Source of the DNA: Roseovarius nitratireducens | Lineage (GTDB): Bacteria > Pseudomonadota > Alphaproteobacteria > Rhodobacterales > Rhodobacteraceae | DNA: 64,000 nt | Direction: 5' to 3' | NCBI RefSeq assembly: GCF_002925845.1 | Contig: NZ_PDNI01000028.1 | Span: 124,001 to 188,000 of the forward strand | Shown here: one piece after another, positions 9,045 to 17,201 of the stretch | How the letters are laid out: each line of letters begins with the position of its first letter | Position numbering within the stretch: position 1 is the stretch's first letter | Notes under the pieces: model-generated | What the model was told of the DNA's origin: nothing | The model's database searches: none | What the model saw: only the letters and a program-made list of their open reading frames with translations | Translations under genes and position numbers: made by a program

Positions 9045-9761
9045 ATGCCAATACGAATGGGACTACCCGAGTCGGTGCATCGCGACATCCGGGAACTGCA
9101 TCTCTTCCGGGATATGGCCGACGCACATTTCACCGACCTGATGCACGGGGCCTATGTGCAGAACTTTCCGCCACAGATCGAGCTGATCTCCGAGGGCGAC
9201 ACGAGCGATTTCCTGCACATCATCCTATCCGGATCGGTCGACCTGTTCTCGGCCTGGAACAAGCGCGAGACCAGCATGGCCACCGTGCGCCCGATCTCGA
9301 CCTTCATCCTCGCCGCCACCATCCTCGACGCGCCCTATCTCATGTCCGCCCGCACGCTGACAAAGAGCCGGATCGCTCTGATCCCAAGCCAGGACGTGCG
9401 CGCCGTGTTCGATGCCGACAATGCCTTTGCCCGCGCCATCGTGGCAGAGCTCGCACAGTGCTACCGCTCGATGGTCAAGGCACAGAAGGACCTCAAGCTG
9501 CGGACCTCGCTGGAACGGCTGGCCAACTTCCTGCTGCGGCAGCGGATACAGTCAGGGGGCTCGGCGACATTCGAACTGGACTTCGAGAAACGCCACCTCG
9601 CCGCCGTACTGGGCATGACACCGGAAAATCTCAGCCGTGCCTTCAAGGGGCTACAGCCCTACGGCGTCGAGGTGGACGGTATGCAGATCACGATTACCGA
9701 CCCCGGGGACCTGGCCAGCTTTGCGAAACCCAATCCTCTGATCGACGATCATTCCACCTGA
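9045..9761 (+). CDS. narR: NarR-like Crp/Fnr family transcriptional regulator
   Basis: Effector-binding cyclic-nucleotide-like domain (about residues 10-130) followed by a Crp-type helix-turn-helix. The recognition helix carries E194-x2-S197-R198, the residues that read TTGAT half sites in FNR. There is only one cysteine, in the dimer helix, so the oxygen-sensing [4Fe-4S] cluster of FNR cannot form. This is the pattern of NarR, the nitrate/nitrite-responsive activator of narK-GHJI in Paracoccus. ATG 9045 with an upstream GAGAG is chosen over a TTG at 9000 inside the operator. It is divergent from narK1, and the two FNR-type boxes between them suit it as the local regulator. The name is by context and residues; a DnrD-type paralogue is the alternative. 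Confidence 0.8.
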   Translation: MPIRMGLPESVHRDIRELHLFRDMADAHFTDLMHGAYVQNFPPQIELISEGDTSDFLHIILSGSVDLFSAWNKRETSMATVRPISTFILAATILDAPYLMSARTLTKSRIALIPSQDVRAVFDADNAFARAIVAELAQCYRSMVKAQKDLKLRTSLERLANFLLRQRIQSGGSATFELDFEKRHLAAVLGMTPENLSRAFKGLQPYGVEVDGMQITITDPGDLASFAKPNPLIDDHST

Positions 9762-9832
9762 CGACGGGGCAAGGCCGTGCCAGTCGCCACCTCAGGCCCC
9801 GCCGCGACATGCCCGCGGCCCACACGCACCCT

Positions 9833-11035
9833 TCATCGCGCCTTGCCGACATGGGGCCGCAACATCACCGGCCCATACAGCCCCGCGAACCCGCCGAAAC
9901 CCGCGATCCATGCCAGGCCCGACAGGCCATGCAGCCATGCCGCGTGCTCGGGCCAGATACCCGCGCCCACCCGGGCCAGCACGGCAAGGATGAGGGCCGC
10001 ATAGATGGCGATCGTGCCCGCCCCCGCGCTCAGCGCCTGCCCGGTATGGCCCAGCGTCGCGCGCGTCATGACCGCCATCGTCATCAGCCCGACCGCGCCC
10101 GCCATCCACAGATGCTGCGCCCCGGCCATGCCCAGACCACCGGGCAGGAGAATTTCGGCACCGATCGCCAGTGCGCCAAGGGGAAGAAAGGCGTAAGCCA
10201 CATGCAGCACCGTCACCAGCGGCTCGGCGAGGGTCCGGTGCCCCGCCCAACGCCCCAACCGCAACGCATGCAGCGCGCCGGTCAGCACGAGCGCTGCACC
10301 CGTTAACGGGTGCAATGGCTGCACGACCCACAGCACAAGCGCCCCCAGCATCACGACCAACGCCACCTTGTCAAAGCGTTGCATTGGTGGCACGGGCAAG
10401 ACCGCGCTGCGACGTTTGACCAGCCAGTTGCGGGTAAAGGACGGCACGACGCGCCCACCGATCACGGCGATCATCATGATCGCCGCACCAAGGCCCAGCC
10501 GCAGGCCATGGCCTTGCGCGGCATAACCGCCGCGCGCCGCCTCCCAGTGAAAGAGCGCGTTTCCAAGAGTAAAGACCGCGAGCATTCCAAGCACGATCAG
10601 GTTGCGCCAATTCCGGCCGGCCACGATCTCGCGGGCGAGCACCGCCCCGAACACCACAGGAAAGGCCAGGTCTGCCGTGGCCACGAGGAGCGGCGGCAAG
10701 CCCGCCGAGACCGCCACCGTGACGCGCCCTGCCAGCCACAGCGCCACCAGCACGCCCAGCGGCCAGCCCACGATGGGCAGGCGTCCAGTCCAGTTCGGGA
10801 CGGCCGTCAGCAGAAAACCCGCGACCACCGCGCCGAGATAGCCAAATAGAAACTCATGCGCGTGCCAGCTCACGGAATCGAAGGCCGTGGGCAGGGTGAT
10901 GTGACCAGACAGCATCGGCACCCAGAGCGCCATGGCGACCGCGGCCCAGACCGACGCCCCGAGAAAGAGCGGACGAAACCCGTAGGTCAGGATCGCGGGA
11001 CCGCGCCAGGCGCGCATCCGCTCAGCCGTCGTCAT
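9833..11035 (-). CDS. nnrS: NnrS family membrane heme/copper protein
   Basis: NnrS is a polytopic membrane protein linked to protection against nitric-oxide-derived stress during denitrification; its biochemical activity is not settled. The 400-residue protein shows about 12 hydrophobic segments. It has the family-typical GFRPLF near residue 19 and W57-H58-A59-H60-E61 leading into a helix ending in AVPNWTGR, with histidines that may hold the metal cofactor. A GGAGG lies eight bases before the ATG. It is the last gene of the ubi operon and converges on narR with a 71-base gap. Confidence 0.93.
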   Translation of the reverse strand: MTTAERMRAWRGPAILTYGFRPLFLGASVWAAVAMALWVPMLSGHITLPTAFDSVSWHAHEFLFGYLGAVVAGFLLTAVPNWTGRLPIVGWPLGVLVALWLAGRVTVAVSAGLPPLLVATADLAFPVVFGAVLAREIVAGRNWRNLIVLGMLAVFTLGNALFHWEAARGGYAAQGHGLRLGLGAAIMMIAVIGGRVVPSFTRNWLVKRRSAVLPVPPMQRFDKVALVVMLGALVLWVVQPLHPLTGAALVLTGALHALRLGRWAGHRTLAEPLVTVLHVAYAFLPLGALAIGAEILLPGGLGMAGAQHLWMAGAVGLMTMAVMTRATLGHTGQALSAGAGTIAIYAALILAVLARVGAGIWPEHAAWLHGLSGLAWIAGFGGFAGLYGPVMLRPHVGKAR

Positions 11036-11056
11036 TCGAGGGCCTCCTTCTTGCCG

Positions 11057-11986
11057 TCACGTCCGTGCAGCCATGGCGATCCGGCGATAGCCCGCAGCAC
11101 CATGATAGAAGCCGTTGCTCAGGTTCACAGCCCCGCTCAGAACACCAAGGCGGCCATCCGCCTCATCGACCGGCAACGCCCCGTCCAACACGTCGCGGAA
11201 CACACCCGCCACCGCCACCATGTCCACATCCTGCGGCATGAGCCGAAGATGGGTCACACCGTCGGCCACCAACCGATCCGCCTCGGGTAGCAGATCGACA
11301 TAGCTCTCGGACTGGGTCTGGATTCCGTTCACGCGCAGGATCGGCGCATCGTCGCGGGTGCGGAGCGGCATCCCGTCAGGATCGTCCTCGCAGACGAAGC
11401 GGCAATTGTCCTTGGTCCGCCCGTGCGCGCGGGCGTGGTAGCAGCGGGCCGAAACCGCCAGCGAGGCGCGCCCGAAGACCTGCACCTCGACCCCGAGCCC
11501 CTCATCTCGCGCGGCTGCGGCAGCCACGGCAATCGCCTCGGCGGGCAATTCGGTGGGCAGGCAGACATGGGTCGCCCCCTGCCCGGCCATCCACGCGATC
11601 GTGGCCTCGTTATAGGCGTTCATGAACGGGCCGATGCGGTGCGGCCGCCTGCCACGAGCATATAGCCCGGCGGCGTTGTTCACCTCGATCTCGGGGGTGT
11701 CCATCACCGCAAGATCATCCGTTGCCTTGCGCTCGCGCTTCAGCATCACCTCGGCCAGGGTCGAGACAATCACGGTCTTGCCCGCACGTTCCAACCGCTC
11801 GATGATCTCGGGCAGCTCGCCCTCGTGGAACGGCGCGCGCTTGGAACAGATCACCTCGCCCAGATAGACCTCGTCCACCGGGGCCTCGTCAGCGATCCGT
11901 GCGTAGAAGTCGCGGCGCCTCTCGGCGGGCCAGTGATAGGCAATCGGCCCGAGGGTCAGTTTCGTCGTCATCTCCGTCACCGCCAT
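11057..11986 (-). CDS. ubiV: O2-independent ubiquinone hydroxylation protein UbiV (U32 family)
   Basis: UbiV works with UbiU and UbiT to hydroxylate the ubiquinone ring without oxygen, supplying quinone for anaerobic respiration. The 309-residue protein belongs to the U32 peptidase-like family. All four cysteines that bind the [4Fe-4S] cluster in E. coli UbiV have counterparts: C47 (in EVICSKR), C182, C195 and C199. The ARC-x12-C-x3-C spacing is preserved. Two starts are possible, ATG 11986 (overlaps ubiU by 10 bases) or ATG 11971 (five bases after it); neither has a well-spaced ribosome site, so coupling to ubiU is likely. nnrS follows 21 bases later. Confidence 0.93.
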   Translation of the reverse strand: MAVTEMTTKLTLGPIAYHWPAERRRDFYARIADEAPVDEVYLGEVICSKRAPFHEGELPEIIERLERAGKTVIVSTLAEVMLKRERKATDDLAVMDTPEIEVNNAAGLYARGRRPHRIGPFMNAYNEATIAWMAGQGATHVCLPTELPAEAIAVAAAAARDEGLGVEVQVFGRASLAVSARCYHARAHGRTKDNCRFVCEDDPDGMPLRTRDDAPILRVNGIQTQSESYVDLLPEADRLVADGVTHLRLMPQDVDMVAVAGVFRDVLDGALPVDEADGRLGVLSGAVNLSNGFYHGAAGYRRIAMAART

Positions 11987-12975
11987 TTCTTGGTCTCGAA
12001 CGCGCCCTGCGTCTGTTTTTGTCCCTCTGTCAGCGCGACCAGATCGGCCATGTTGGCCTCCCGCCCCGCCCGGATATCGTCCACCGCCGCGCGGAAGGCA
12101 CGCACCACGCCCCGCACGTAGGATTTCGAGCGCTGCCGCCCCTCGATCTTGAAGGCGTGCACACCCGCGTCGATCAGTTCGGGCAAAAGCCGTGAAAGGT
12201 TCAGGCTCACCGGCTCCTCGAAGGCATAATACCCCTCTGGCCGGTGCGGCGCGGTGTAGCGGCCCTTGCAGATCGTGGGATACCCGGCCTTCTCCTCTGG
12301 ACCGAACCGGTCGATGGTGAACCCCGCCAGTTGCGAGGACATCGACCCATCCTCATGCCGCGCATACTCAACGTCCGAAGCGGGCGAACACACGCCGTCC
12401 ATGTTGGTGGATTGCCCGGTCAGGTAATTGGTCAGGCTGCACCGTCCCTCGACCATCAGCCCGTGATTGCCAAAGATGAAGGTCTCGATCTCACAGGGGA
12501 TTTCACGCTTGATCTGACGGATTTCCGGGATGGTCAGGATACGCGGCAGCACCACGCGCCTGACCCCGAAATGCTCGCAATAGTAGCGGATCGCCTCGGG
12601 CGACGAGGCCGCCGCCTGCACCGACAGGTGCAGCCTGACGCCGGGATGCGTGCGCGCGATGTAATCGGCCACGCCCATGTCGGCGACGATAAAGGCATCC
12701 ACCCCCAGCCGCGCGCCGGTATCCGCCGCCTGCCGCCAGAGATCCACCTTGCCCGCGGGCGGGTAGGTGTTGAGCGCCAGCAGCACCTTTGTCCCCCTGG
12801 CATGGGCATAGGTCACCGCCTCGGCCAGCTCATCGGGGGTAAAGTTCAGGCCCGGGAAATTGCGCGCGTTGGTCGCATCCTGAAACCCGCAATAGACCGC
12901 GTCGGCACCCGCATCGACGGCGGTGCGCAGGGCGGCAGGGGTGCCCGCGGGGCAGATCAGTTCGGCAAGGCTCAT
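11977..12975 (-). CDS. ubiU: O2-independent ubiquinone hydroxylation protein UbiU (U32 family)
   Basis: Partner of UbiV in oxygen-independent ubiquinone synthesis. The 332-residue length and motifs (LICPAG at the N-terminus, TNARNFPGLNF, SVQA, EGRC, YPTICKGRY) are those of UbiU. In E. coli the cluster ligands are C169, C176, C193 and C232. Here C179, C196 and C236 correspond to the last three, but the position of the first is G172 in FGNHGLMVEGRC. A cysteine not found at that place in E. coli occurs 11 residues earlier (C161, in REIPCEIE). See the findings. It starts six bases after ubiT and overlaps ubiV. Confidence 0.94.
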   Translation of the reverse strand: MSLAELICPAGTPAALRTAVDAGADAVYCGFQDATNARNFPGLNFTPDELAEAVTYAHARGTKVLLALNTYPPAGKVDLWRQAADTGARLGVDAFIVADMGVADYIARTHPGVRLHLSVQAAASSPEAIRYYCEHFGVRRVVLPRILTIPEIRQIKREIPCEIETFIFGNHGLMVEGRCSLTNYLTGQSTNMDGVCSPASDVEYARHEDGSMSSQLAGFTIDRFGPEEKAGYPTICKGRYTAPHRPEGYYAFEEPVSLNLSRLLPELIDAGVHAFKIEGRQRSKSYVRGVVRAFRAAVDDIRAGREANMADLVALTEGQKQTQGAFETKKWR

Positions 12976-12981
12976 CTCGGA

Positions 12982-13503
12982 TCAGGTCCTTTCCATCTCG
13001 GGGGTATAGGCGCGGCGCAACCGTGCCAGGACGGCCCGCCCGGGCGGGCCAAACATCGCCGCCGTCTCCTCGGCGATGGAGCCGTCCACGTCATCCAGCG
13101 CGTTGCGCAGCCGCACCACCGCCTCGGTGTCGCCGGTCACCTCCAGATCGCGAGAGAAGAAGGCGGCATCGCCATCCTCCTCGGAATCCACCAGTTCCAG
13201 CAGTAGCAGGAACCGCCCCCGGATCACCGCGCCCGCCTGCGGCACGGCATCGCGCGGCACGGCGCGAAACAACAGCGCGCCGGGGTCGGGGCGCAGGTGC
13301 AGGGCAAAGGGCAGATCGACCGGGTCGATCAGGAAATCGGTGCCCTGATGCGGGCCCAGGCGGGCAAAGAGCGACGGGTGCCGTGCCGCGATCCGCCGCA
13401 CGACGCGCGACAGGATCGGCTGCACCACACCACAGGCCAGACGCGAGACTACGCCACCTCCGGGCAATCGGGCCGGAGAGACAGTGTGAACTCCAGTGCT
13501 CAT
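12982..13503 (-). CDS. ubiT: UbiT-type SCP2 lipid-binding protein
   Basis: UbiT is an SCP2-domain protein that binds quinone precursors for UbiU/UbiV. The true start is taken as ATG 13503 (MSTGVHTVSPARL), giving 173 residues, because it overlaps the upstream stop codon by ATGA; the longer open frame reads through the neighbour in the wrong frame. The core FLIDPVDLPFALHLRPDPG followed by IRGRFLLLLELVDSEEDGDAAFFSRDL is the usual UbiT/YhbT pattern. Position directly before ubiU and ubiV strongly supports the call. Confidence 0.88.
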   Translation of the reverse strand: MSTGVHTVSPARLPGGGVVSRLACGVVQPILSRVVRRIAARHPSLFARLGPHQGTDFLIDPVDLPFALHLRPDPGALLFRAVPRDAVPQAGAVIRGRFLLLLELVDSEEDGDAAFFSRDLEVTGDTEAVVRLRNALDDVDGSIAEETAAMFGPPGRAVLARLRRAYTPEMERT

Positions 13504-14186
13504 GACGTGGCCGTCCTTTCTGCCGACACCCCCTCCTCGGTCACGATCAGATCGAGCGGGATATCGTGGGGCTGCGGATAGATCGTGGTCAGGTTCGCGG
13601 CACCGAGCGCGATGCCGATGGCCACGGGGCGCGGGTCGAGCGACGCCAGCGTGCGGTCGAAATACCCCCCGCCCCAGCCCAGCCGATAGCATCCCTCGGA
13701 CCAGCCAAGGCAGGGCGCCAGCGTGATGTCGGGGATCAGCGGGTCGGCCTCGGGTGGCGGAACGGGGATGTTCCAGTCGCCGCGGACCATCTTGGTATCA
13801 GGTGTCCAGCGCCGAAAGATCAGCGGGGCCGCGCGGGTTTCCACAATCGGCAGGGCTATGGTAACGCCCGCACGATGTAGCCCTTTCAGAACCGGGCGCA
13901 GATCGGATTCGCCCTTGATCGGCCAGTAGCCGGCGAGGACGGTCCCTTGTCCTACACCGCGTTCCTCCAGCACACGCGACAGGTGCTGGCCGATTTGGCC
14001 AGAGACCCGGGCACGCCCCGCCTGGCCCAGTTCCTCCCTCAGCCTGGCCAGCCGTATCCGTTCCGCCCGCCGCCAGCGCGCCACGTCGCGCGCTTGATCT
14101 GGATCGACGCCCACCGGATCGAAATAGGCGGGATCGACCTCCGAGGCCATGCAGGGCGGCGAGGCATATGTCTTGCGCTGGGTCAT
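13500..14186 (-). CDS. 5-formyltetrahydrofolate cyclo-ligase family protein
   Basis: Enzymes of this family use ATP to convert 5-formyl-THF to 5,10-methenyl-THF. The nucleotide-binding loop LGWGGGYFDRTLA is intact near residues 180-190, as are the YWPIKGESDLRP and ALPIVE segments. At 228 residues it is longer than the usual 190-200 because of an N-terminal extension of about 35 residues (MASEVDPAYFDP...). It is the first gene of the leftward operon and overlaps ubiT by ATGA, so it is co-translated with the anaerobic ubiquinone genes. The link between folate and that pathway is not obvious. The start has only a weak ribosome site. Confidence 0.85.
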   Translation of the reverse strand: MTQRKTYASPPCMASEVDPAYFDPVGVDPDQARDVARWRRAERIRLARLREELGQAGRARVSGQIGQHLSRVLEERGVGQGTVLAGYWPIKGESDLRPVLKGLHRAGVTIALPIVETRAAPLIFRRWTPDTKMVRGDWNIPVPPPEADPLIPDITLAPCLGWSEGCYRLGWGGGYFDRTLASLDPRPVAIGIALGAANLTTIYPQPHDIPLDLIVTEEGVSAERTATS

Positions 14187-14329
14187 GCAGCAGGCCCTGG
14201 CCCGGTGACGAACATACAGTTTTCCAGCGTGTTTTGACCAATCAGGTCGCCCATCTCATACGATCTTGCGATGGCGGCATCTTGTTGCATGCACAGCCCT
14301 TTCACCCGCGATTCGCCCGAGCCGAACGC

Positions 14330-14383
14330 ATTGGTATTTGATTTACTCGTTACCGCGCTATAATACGCATTGCAAATACCAAT
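14330..14383. promoter_or_regulatory. nsrR promoter with two NsrR-like operators and an 11-base inverted repeat
   Basis: A perfect TATAAT (14359-14364) with a weak -35 (TTGATT, 14338-14343) faces nsrR. GCATTGCAAATAC at 14367-14379 matches the palindromic NsrR core GYATTTNAAATRC at 12 of 13 positions and covers the start point. GTATTTGATTTAC at 14334-14346 matches at 11 of 13 and covers the -35. The sites are 33 bases apart. In addition ATTGGTATTTG (14330-14340) and CAAATACCAAT (14373-14383) are exact reverse complements. The arrangement suits autorepression and may also govern the divergent cyclo-ligase/ubi/nnrS operon. Confidence 0.6.
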
Positions 14384-14397
14384 TCAGGAGCGCGACC

Positions 14398-14811
14398 TTG
14401 CGCCTCACCTCCTTTACCGATTACGGGCTGCGCGTGCTCATGCGCATGGCGGGCGATCCGGCCCGCGCCTTTACCGCCGCCGATCTCGCCACTGAACTCC
14501 GGGTCTCACGCAACCACCTGGCCAAGGTGATCTCGGCACTGGCCGCGGCAGGCCTGCTGGAAACCCGGCGCGGCGGTGGTGGTGGCGCTATGCTGGCCCG
14601 CCCCCCCGAGGATATCCGCCTTGGCGATGTGGTGGCCGTGCTCGAGGCCGACCAGGCGCTGGTGGAATGTTTCGCGACCGGCAGCAACGCCTGCATCCTG
14701 TCCCCGAAGTGCCAGCTGAAATCCCGGCTGGCCCATGCCGAGGCCGCGTTCGTCGCGGACCTTAACCGCAGCACCCTGGCCGATTGCGTCTATCGCCCGG
14801 AAGATGCCTGA
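14398..14811 (+). CDS. nsrR: Rrf2 family NO-sensing repressor, NsrR type
   Basis: NsrR binds a [4Fe-4S] cluster that nitric oxide destroys, lifting repression of NO-defence genes. The Rrf2 winged helix covers residues 1-85. The three cluster cysteines C91, C99 and C105 are present with C-x7-C-x5-C spacing, and Asp8 (FTDYG), a cluster ligand in Streptomyces NsrR, is also kept. Start is TTG 14398, seven bases after AGGAG and matching the family start RLTSFTDYGLRVLM; a longer frame from 14266 runs through the promoter. Length 137 residues is normal. It is divergent from the operon ending in nnrS. Confidence 0.88.
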   Translation: MRLTSFTDYGLRVLMRMAGDPARAFTAADLATELRVSRNHLAKVISALAAAGLLETRRGGGGGAMLARPPEDIRLGDVVAVLEADQALVECFATGSNACILSPKCQLKSRLAHAEAAFVADLNRSTLADCVYRPEDA

Positions 14812-14819
14812 CACGCGAT

Positions 14820-15539
14820 CTACCCGCGTCCGATATAGGGCATCTTGGTGGCCATCAGCGTCATGAACTGCACGTTGGCCTCGGGCGGCAATTCGGCCAT
14901 CGACAGGACCGCGTTGCCCACGTGGTCCACCTCCATCACCGGCGGCGGAGAGTCGGGGTTGGCCGCGATGATTCCTTCCAGCAATTCAGTGCGAGCATTG
15001 CCGATGTCGATCTGGCCGCAGGCAATGTCAAAGGCGCGCCCATCAAGGCTGAGCGTCTTGGTCAGCCCGGTGATCGCGTGCTTGGTGGTGGTATAGGCGA
15101 CCGAGCCCGCGCGCGGGGAATGAGCCGAGATCGAGCCGTTGTTGATGATCCGCCCGCCTTGGGGCGATTGCCGCCGCATCTGGCCGAACGCCGCCTGCGC
15201 GCAGAGAAACATGCCATGCAGGTTCACATCCACCACCTGCCGCCACTCGTCATAACCCAACTCGTCGATCATCGCCGCGCGGCCGAAGCTGCCGGCGTTG
15301 TTGAAAAGAACGTCGAGCCGGCCCGCCTTGGCCACGAAATCGTCGAAGCAGCGCGCTACATCCTGCGGATCAGTCACGTCGCCGGGCAGGATCACGGCAT
15401 TGCCATGCCCCCCGGCCACCGCCTCCAGCGCCTCTGCGCGACGCGCCATCAGCCCAGCCTTCCAGCCCGCTTCCAGAAAGGCCCGCGCGCAGGCGGCCCC
15501 AATCCCGGCGCTCGCGCCGGTAATCAGCACGGATTTCAT
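14820..15539 (-). CDS. SDR family NAD(P)-dependent oxidoreductase
   Basis: Classical short-chain dehydrogenase of 239 residues. The cofactor loop TGASAGIG is at residues 7-14, NNAG follows near residue 80, and the catalytic pattern is Ser (NNGSISAH), Tyr (YTTTK) and Lys four residues later. The substrate is not readable from sequence. Start ATG 15539 overlaps the helicase stop codon (ATGA), so it is coupled to that gene. It converges on nsrR with only eight bases between stop codons. Confidence 0.88.
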   Translation of the reverse strand: MKSVLITGASAGIGAACARAFLEAGWKAGLMARRAEALEAVAGGHGNAVILPGDVTDPQDVARCFDDFVAKAGRLDVLFNNAGSFGRAAMIDELGYDEWRQVVDVNLHGMFLCAQAAFGQMRRQSPQGGRIINNGSISAHSPRAGSVAYTTTKHAITGLTKTLSLDGRAFDIACGQIDIGNARTELLEGIIAANPDSPPPVMEVDHVGNAVLSMAELPPEANVQFMTLMATKMPYIGRG

Positions 15540-17065
15540 GCTTCGTCCTCCCGTTCCAGTTCCAGCGGCACCGGCTTCGCGCGCAGGTCGTCCACGCTCA
15601 GCGGCGCGGTGGGTTTCGACAGCCGGTTGCGCACCACCCAGTGCAGCCGTTCCTCGGCGCGGGTGATCGCCACATAGGCCAGCCGCTTCCACAGCGGCTG
15701 CCCGGCTTCCGACCGGCCCATCCGCGCGGCGGCATAGATGTCAGGGGCAAAGACCTGCACATCGCGCCATTGCGATCCTTGCGCCTTGTGGATCGTAACC
15801 GCCGAACCGTGCAGGAACACCGCACCCATATTGGCGGCGTAGGGGATGAACGGTTCTTCCTCGCCGGGTTTCTCGATCTTGACGATCGAGGCCGCCGAGA
15901 GGCGCGGATCCTCGGCCCCGATGACATGCAGCCGCGAGAATCCCGCCCGCTTGCCAGGGCCCAGATAGATCACCTGCGCCCCCTTGATGAGACCGCGCGC
16001 CTCCAAGTCCAGCCGCTTCTTGCGGTGCTTGAGCGGCAACTCGATCCCGTCGCAGATCAGCGGCTCGCCTTCCAGGAGCGCTGTCTCGGGAGCGCCATGC
16101 ACCGCGCGGAACGCGTTGATGAGGCGGATGCGCGTGGCGTTGCGCCACACGAGGACCGGCGAGCGCGCCATCAGGTCCACCTCGACCCGCTCGGCCCATC
16201 TCACCCGCTCGTCGCGGCGGGCGGCGTCCTCGATCATCCGCTCGAAATGATGAAATTCCAGCGCCGGGTCGGCCAGCGCATGCGCAAGATCGAGGATCGG
16301 GTTGTCGGCGTCCTGCCGGTGGATGCGACTGAGTGTAAGGCGCGCGGGTGCGGGCAGGCTGTCGAACACCATGCCGCCGGTGGATTTGACGGGGGGCAAC
16401 TGCGCCGGATCGCCGAACAGGACGAGCGTGGGGAAAATTTCCTGCAGATCGTCAAACTGCTGCGCGTCGAGCATGCTCGCCTCATCGACGAGGCCGATAT
16501 CGAGCGGCTCCTCGCGGCGCGTCCAGCCGGTGATGAAATCCGAGCCGCGCAGCCCCGCCGCCGCCAGCGCGCCGGGGATCGACTTGTGATTCTGGTAAAA
16601 CGCAAGCGCCCGGTCGAGCGCCTGCTCGGTCAGCCCCTCGATCTCCGGCTTCGCGCCCTGCCCTGCCAGCCATTCGGCGATCTTCGCGTATTCCGGGTCA
16701 TAAACCGGGGTATAGAGAATGCGGTGAATGGTCGTCGCGGGCACGCCGCGCATCCGCAGCACGCTCGCCGCCTTGTTGGTGGGCGCGAGAATGGCCAGCG
16801 TGCGCCGGTCGCGGCGGCGCCGCCCCTCCCAATCGCCCGAGACCACATCGACGCCCGCCTCCTCGAGCGCACGGTAAAGCGCGGCCAGAAGCAGCGTCTT
16901 GCCCGACCCGGCCTTGCCGACGACGGCCATCACCGCGCGTCCGCCTTCACGCGGCGGCATGAGCGTTCCCTCGACGATATCAACCCCCACGCCGCGCAGC
17001 GCCTCGGCAATGCGGTCATGGGCCTCGGCCTGGTCGGGAGAATAGGTAAGCGCGGTCTCGGTCAT
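15536..17065 (-). CDS. RecD-like ATP-dependent DNA helicase (AAA_30 / UvrD C-terminal 2)
   Basis: Superfamily 1B helicase-like ATPase of 509 residues from ATG 17065 ([12 protein letters not shown]). Walker A is GKAGSGKT at residues 50-57; motif Ia (APTNKAAS), Walker B-type LVDEASMLD and motif III ([11 protein letters not shown]) follow in order. The C-terminal UvrD_C_2 block contains [10 protein letters not shown] and [10 protein letters not shown]. This set of motifs is that of the short RecD2/Dda-like helicases common in alphaproteobacteria, which lack the long N-terminal domain of RecD2. Role in repair or replication is inferred. It is followed by the overlapping SDR gene. Confidence 0.88.
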   Translation of the reverse strand: MTETALTYSPDQAEAHDRIAEALRGVGVDIVEGTLMPPREGGRAVMAVVGKAGSGKTLLLAALYRALEEAGVDVVSGDWEGRRRRDRRTLAILAPTNKAASVLRMRGVPATTIHRILYTPVYDPEYAKIAEWLAGQGAKPEIEGLTEQALDRALAFYQNHKSIPGALAAAGLRGSDFITGWTRREEPLDIGLVDEASMLDAQQFDDLQEIFPTLVLFGDPAQLPPVKSTGGMVFDSLPAPARLTLSRIHRQDADNPILDLAHALADPALEFHHFERMIEDAARRDERVRWAERVEVDLMARSPVLVWRNATRIRLINAFRAVHGAPETALLEGEPLICDGIELPLKHRKKRLDLEARGLIKGAQVIYLGPGKRAGFSRLHVIGAEDPRLSAASIVKIEKPGEEEPFIPYAANMGAVFLHGSAVTIHKAQGSQWRDVQVFAPDIYAAARMGRSEAGQPLWKRLAYVAITRAEERLHWVVRNRLSKPTAPLSVDDLRAKPVPLELEREDEA

Positions 17066-17201
17066 GTGCGCGACCCTAGCCGTGGCATCGGCGAGGTGCC
17101 AGCGAAAGCCACGCGAAGCGGCTTGACCCTGCGCCGCGCTTCCCCGATTGAGAACCAGAGGGTAGGATCGGCGGAAAAACGCCGCTGGGGAAAGGCAAGG
17201 C

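Noticed and set aside
14225-14240. FNR-type box before the cyclo-ligase operon (TTGACCAATCAG)
   Set aside because: The half sites are two bases too close for the TTGAT-N4-ATCAA pattern.
14266-14397. N-terminal extension of nsrR from ATG 14266
   Set aside because: It runs through the promoter and the operators and has no similarity to Rrf2 proteins; TTG 14398 has AGGAG and fits the family start.
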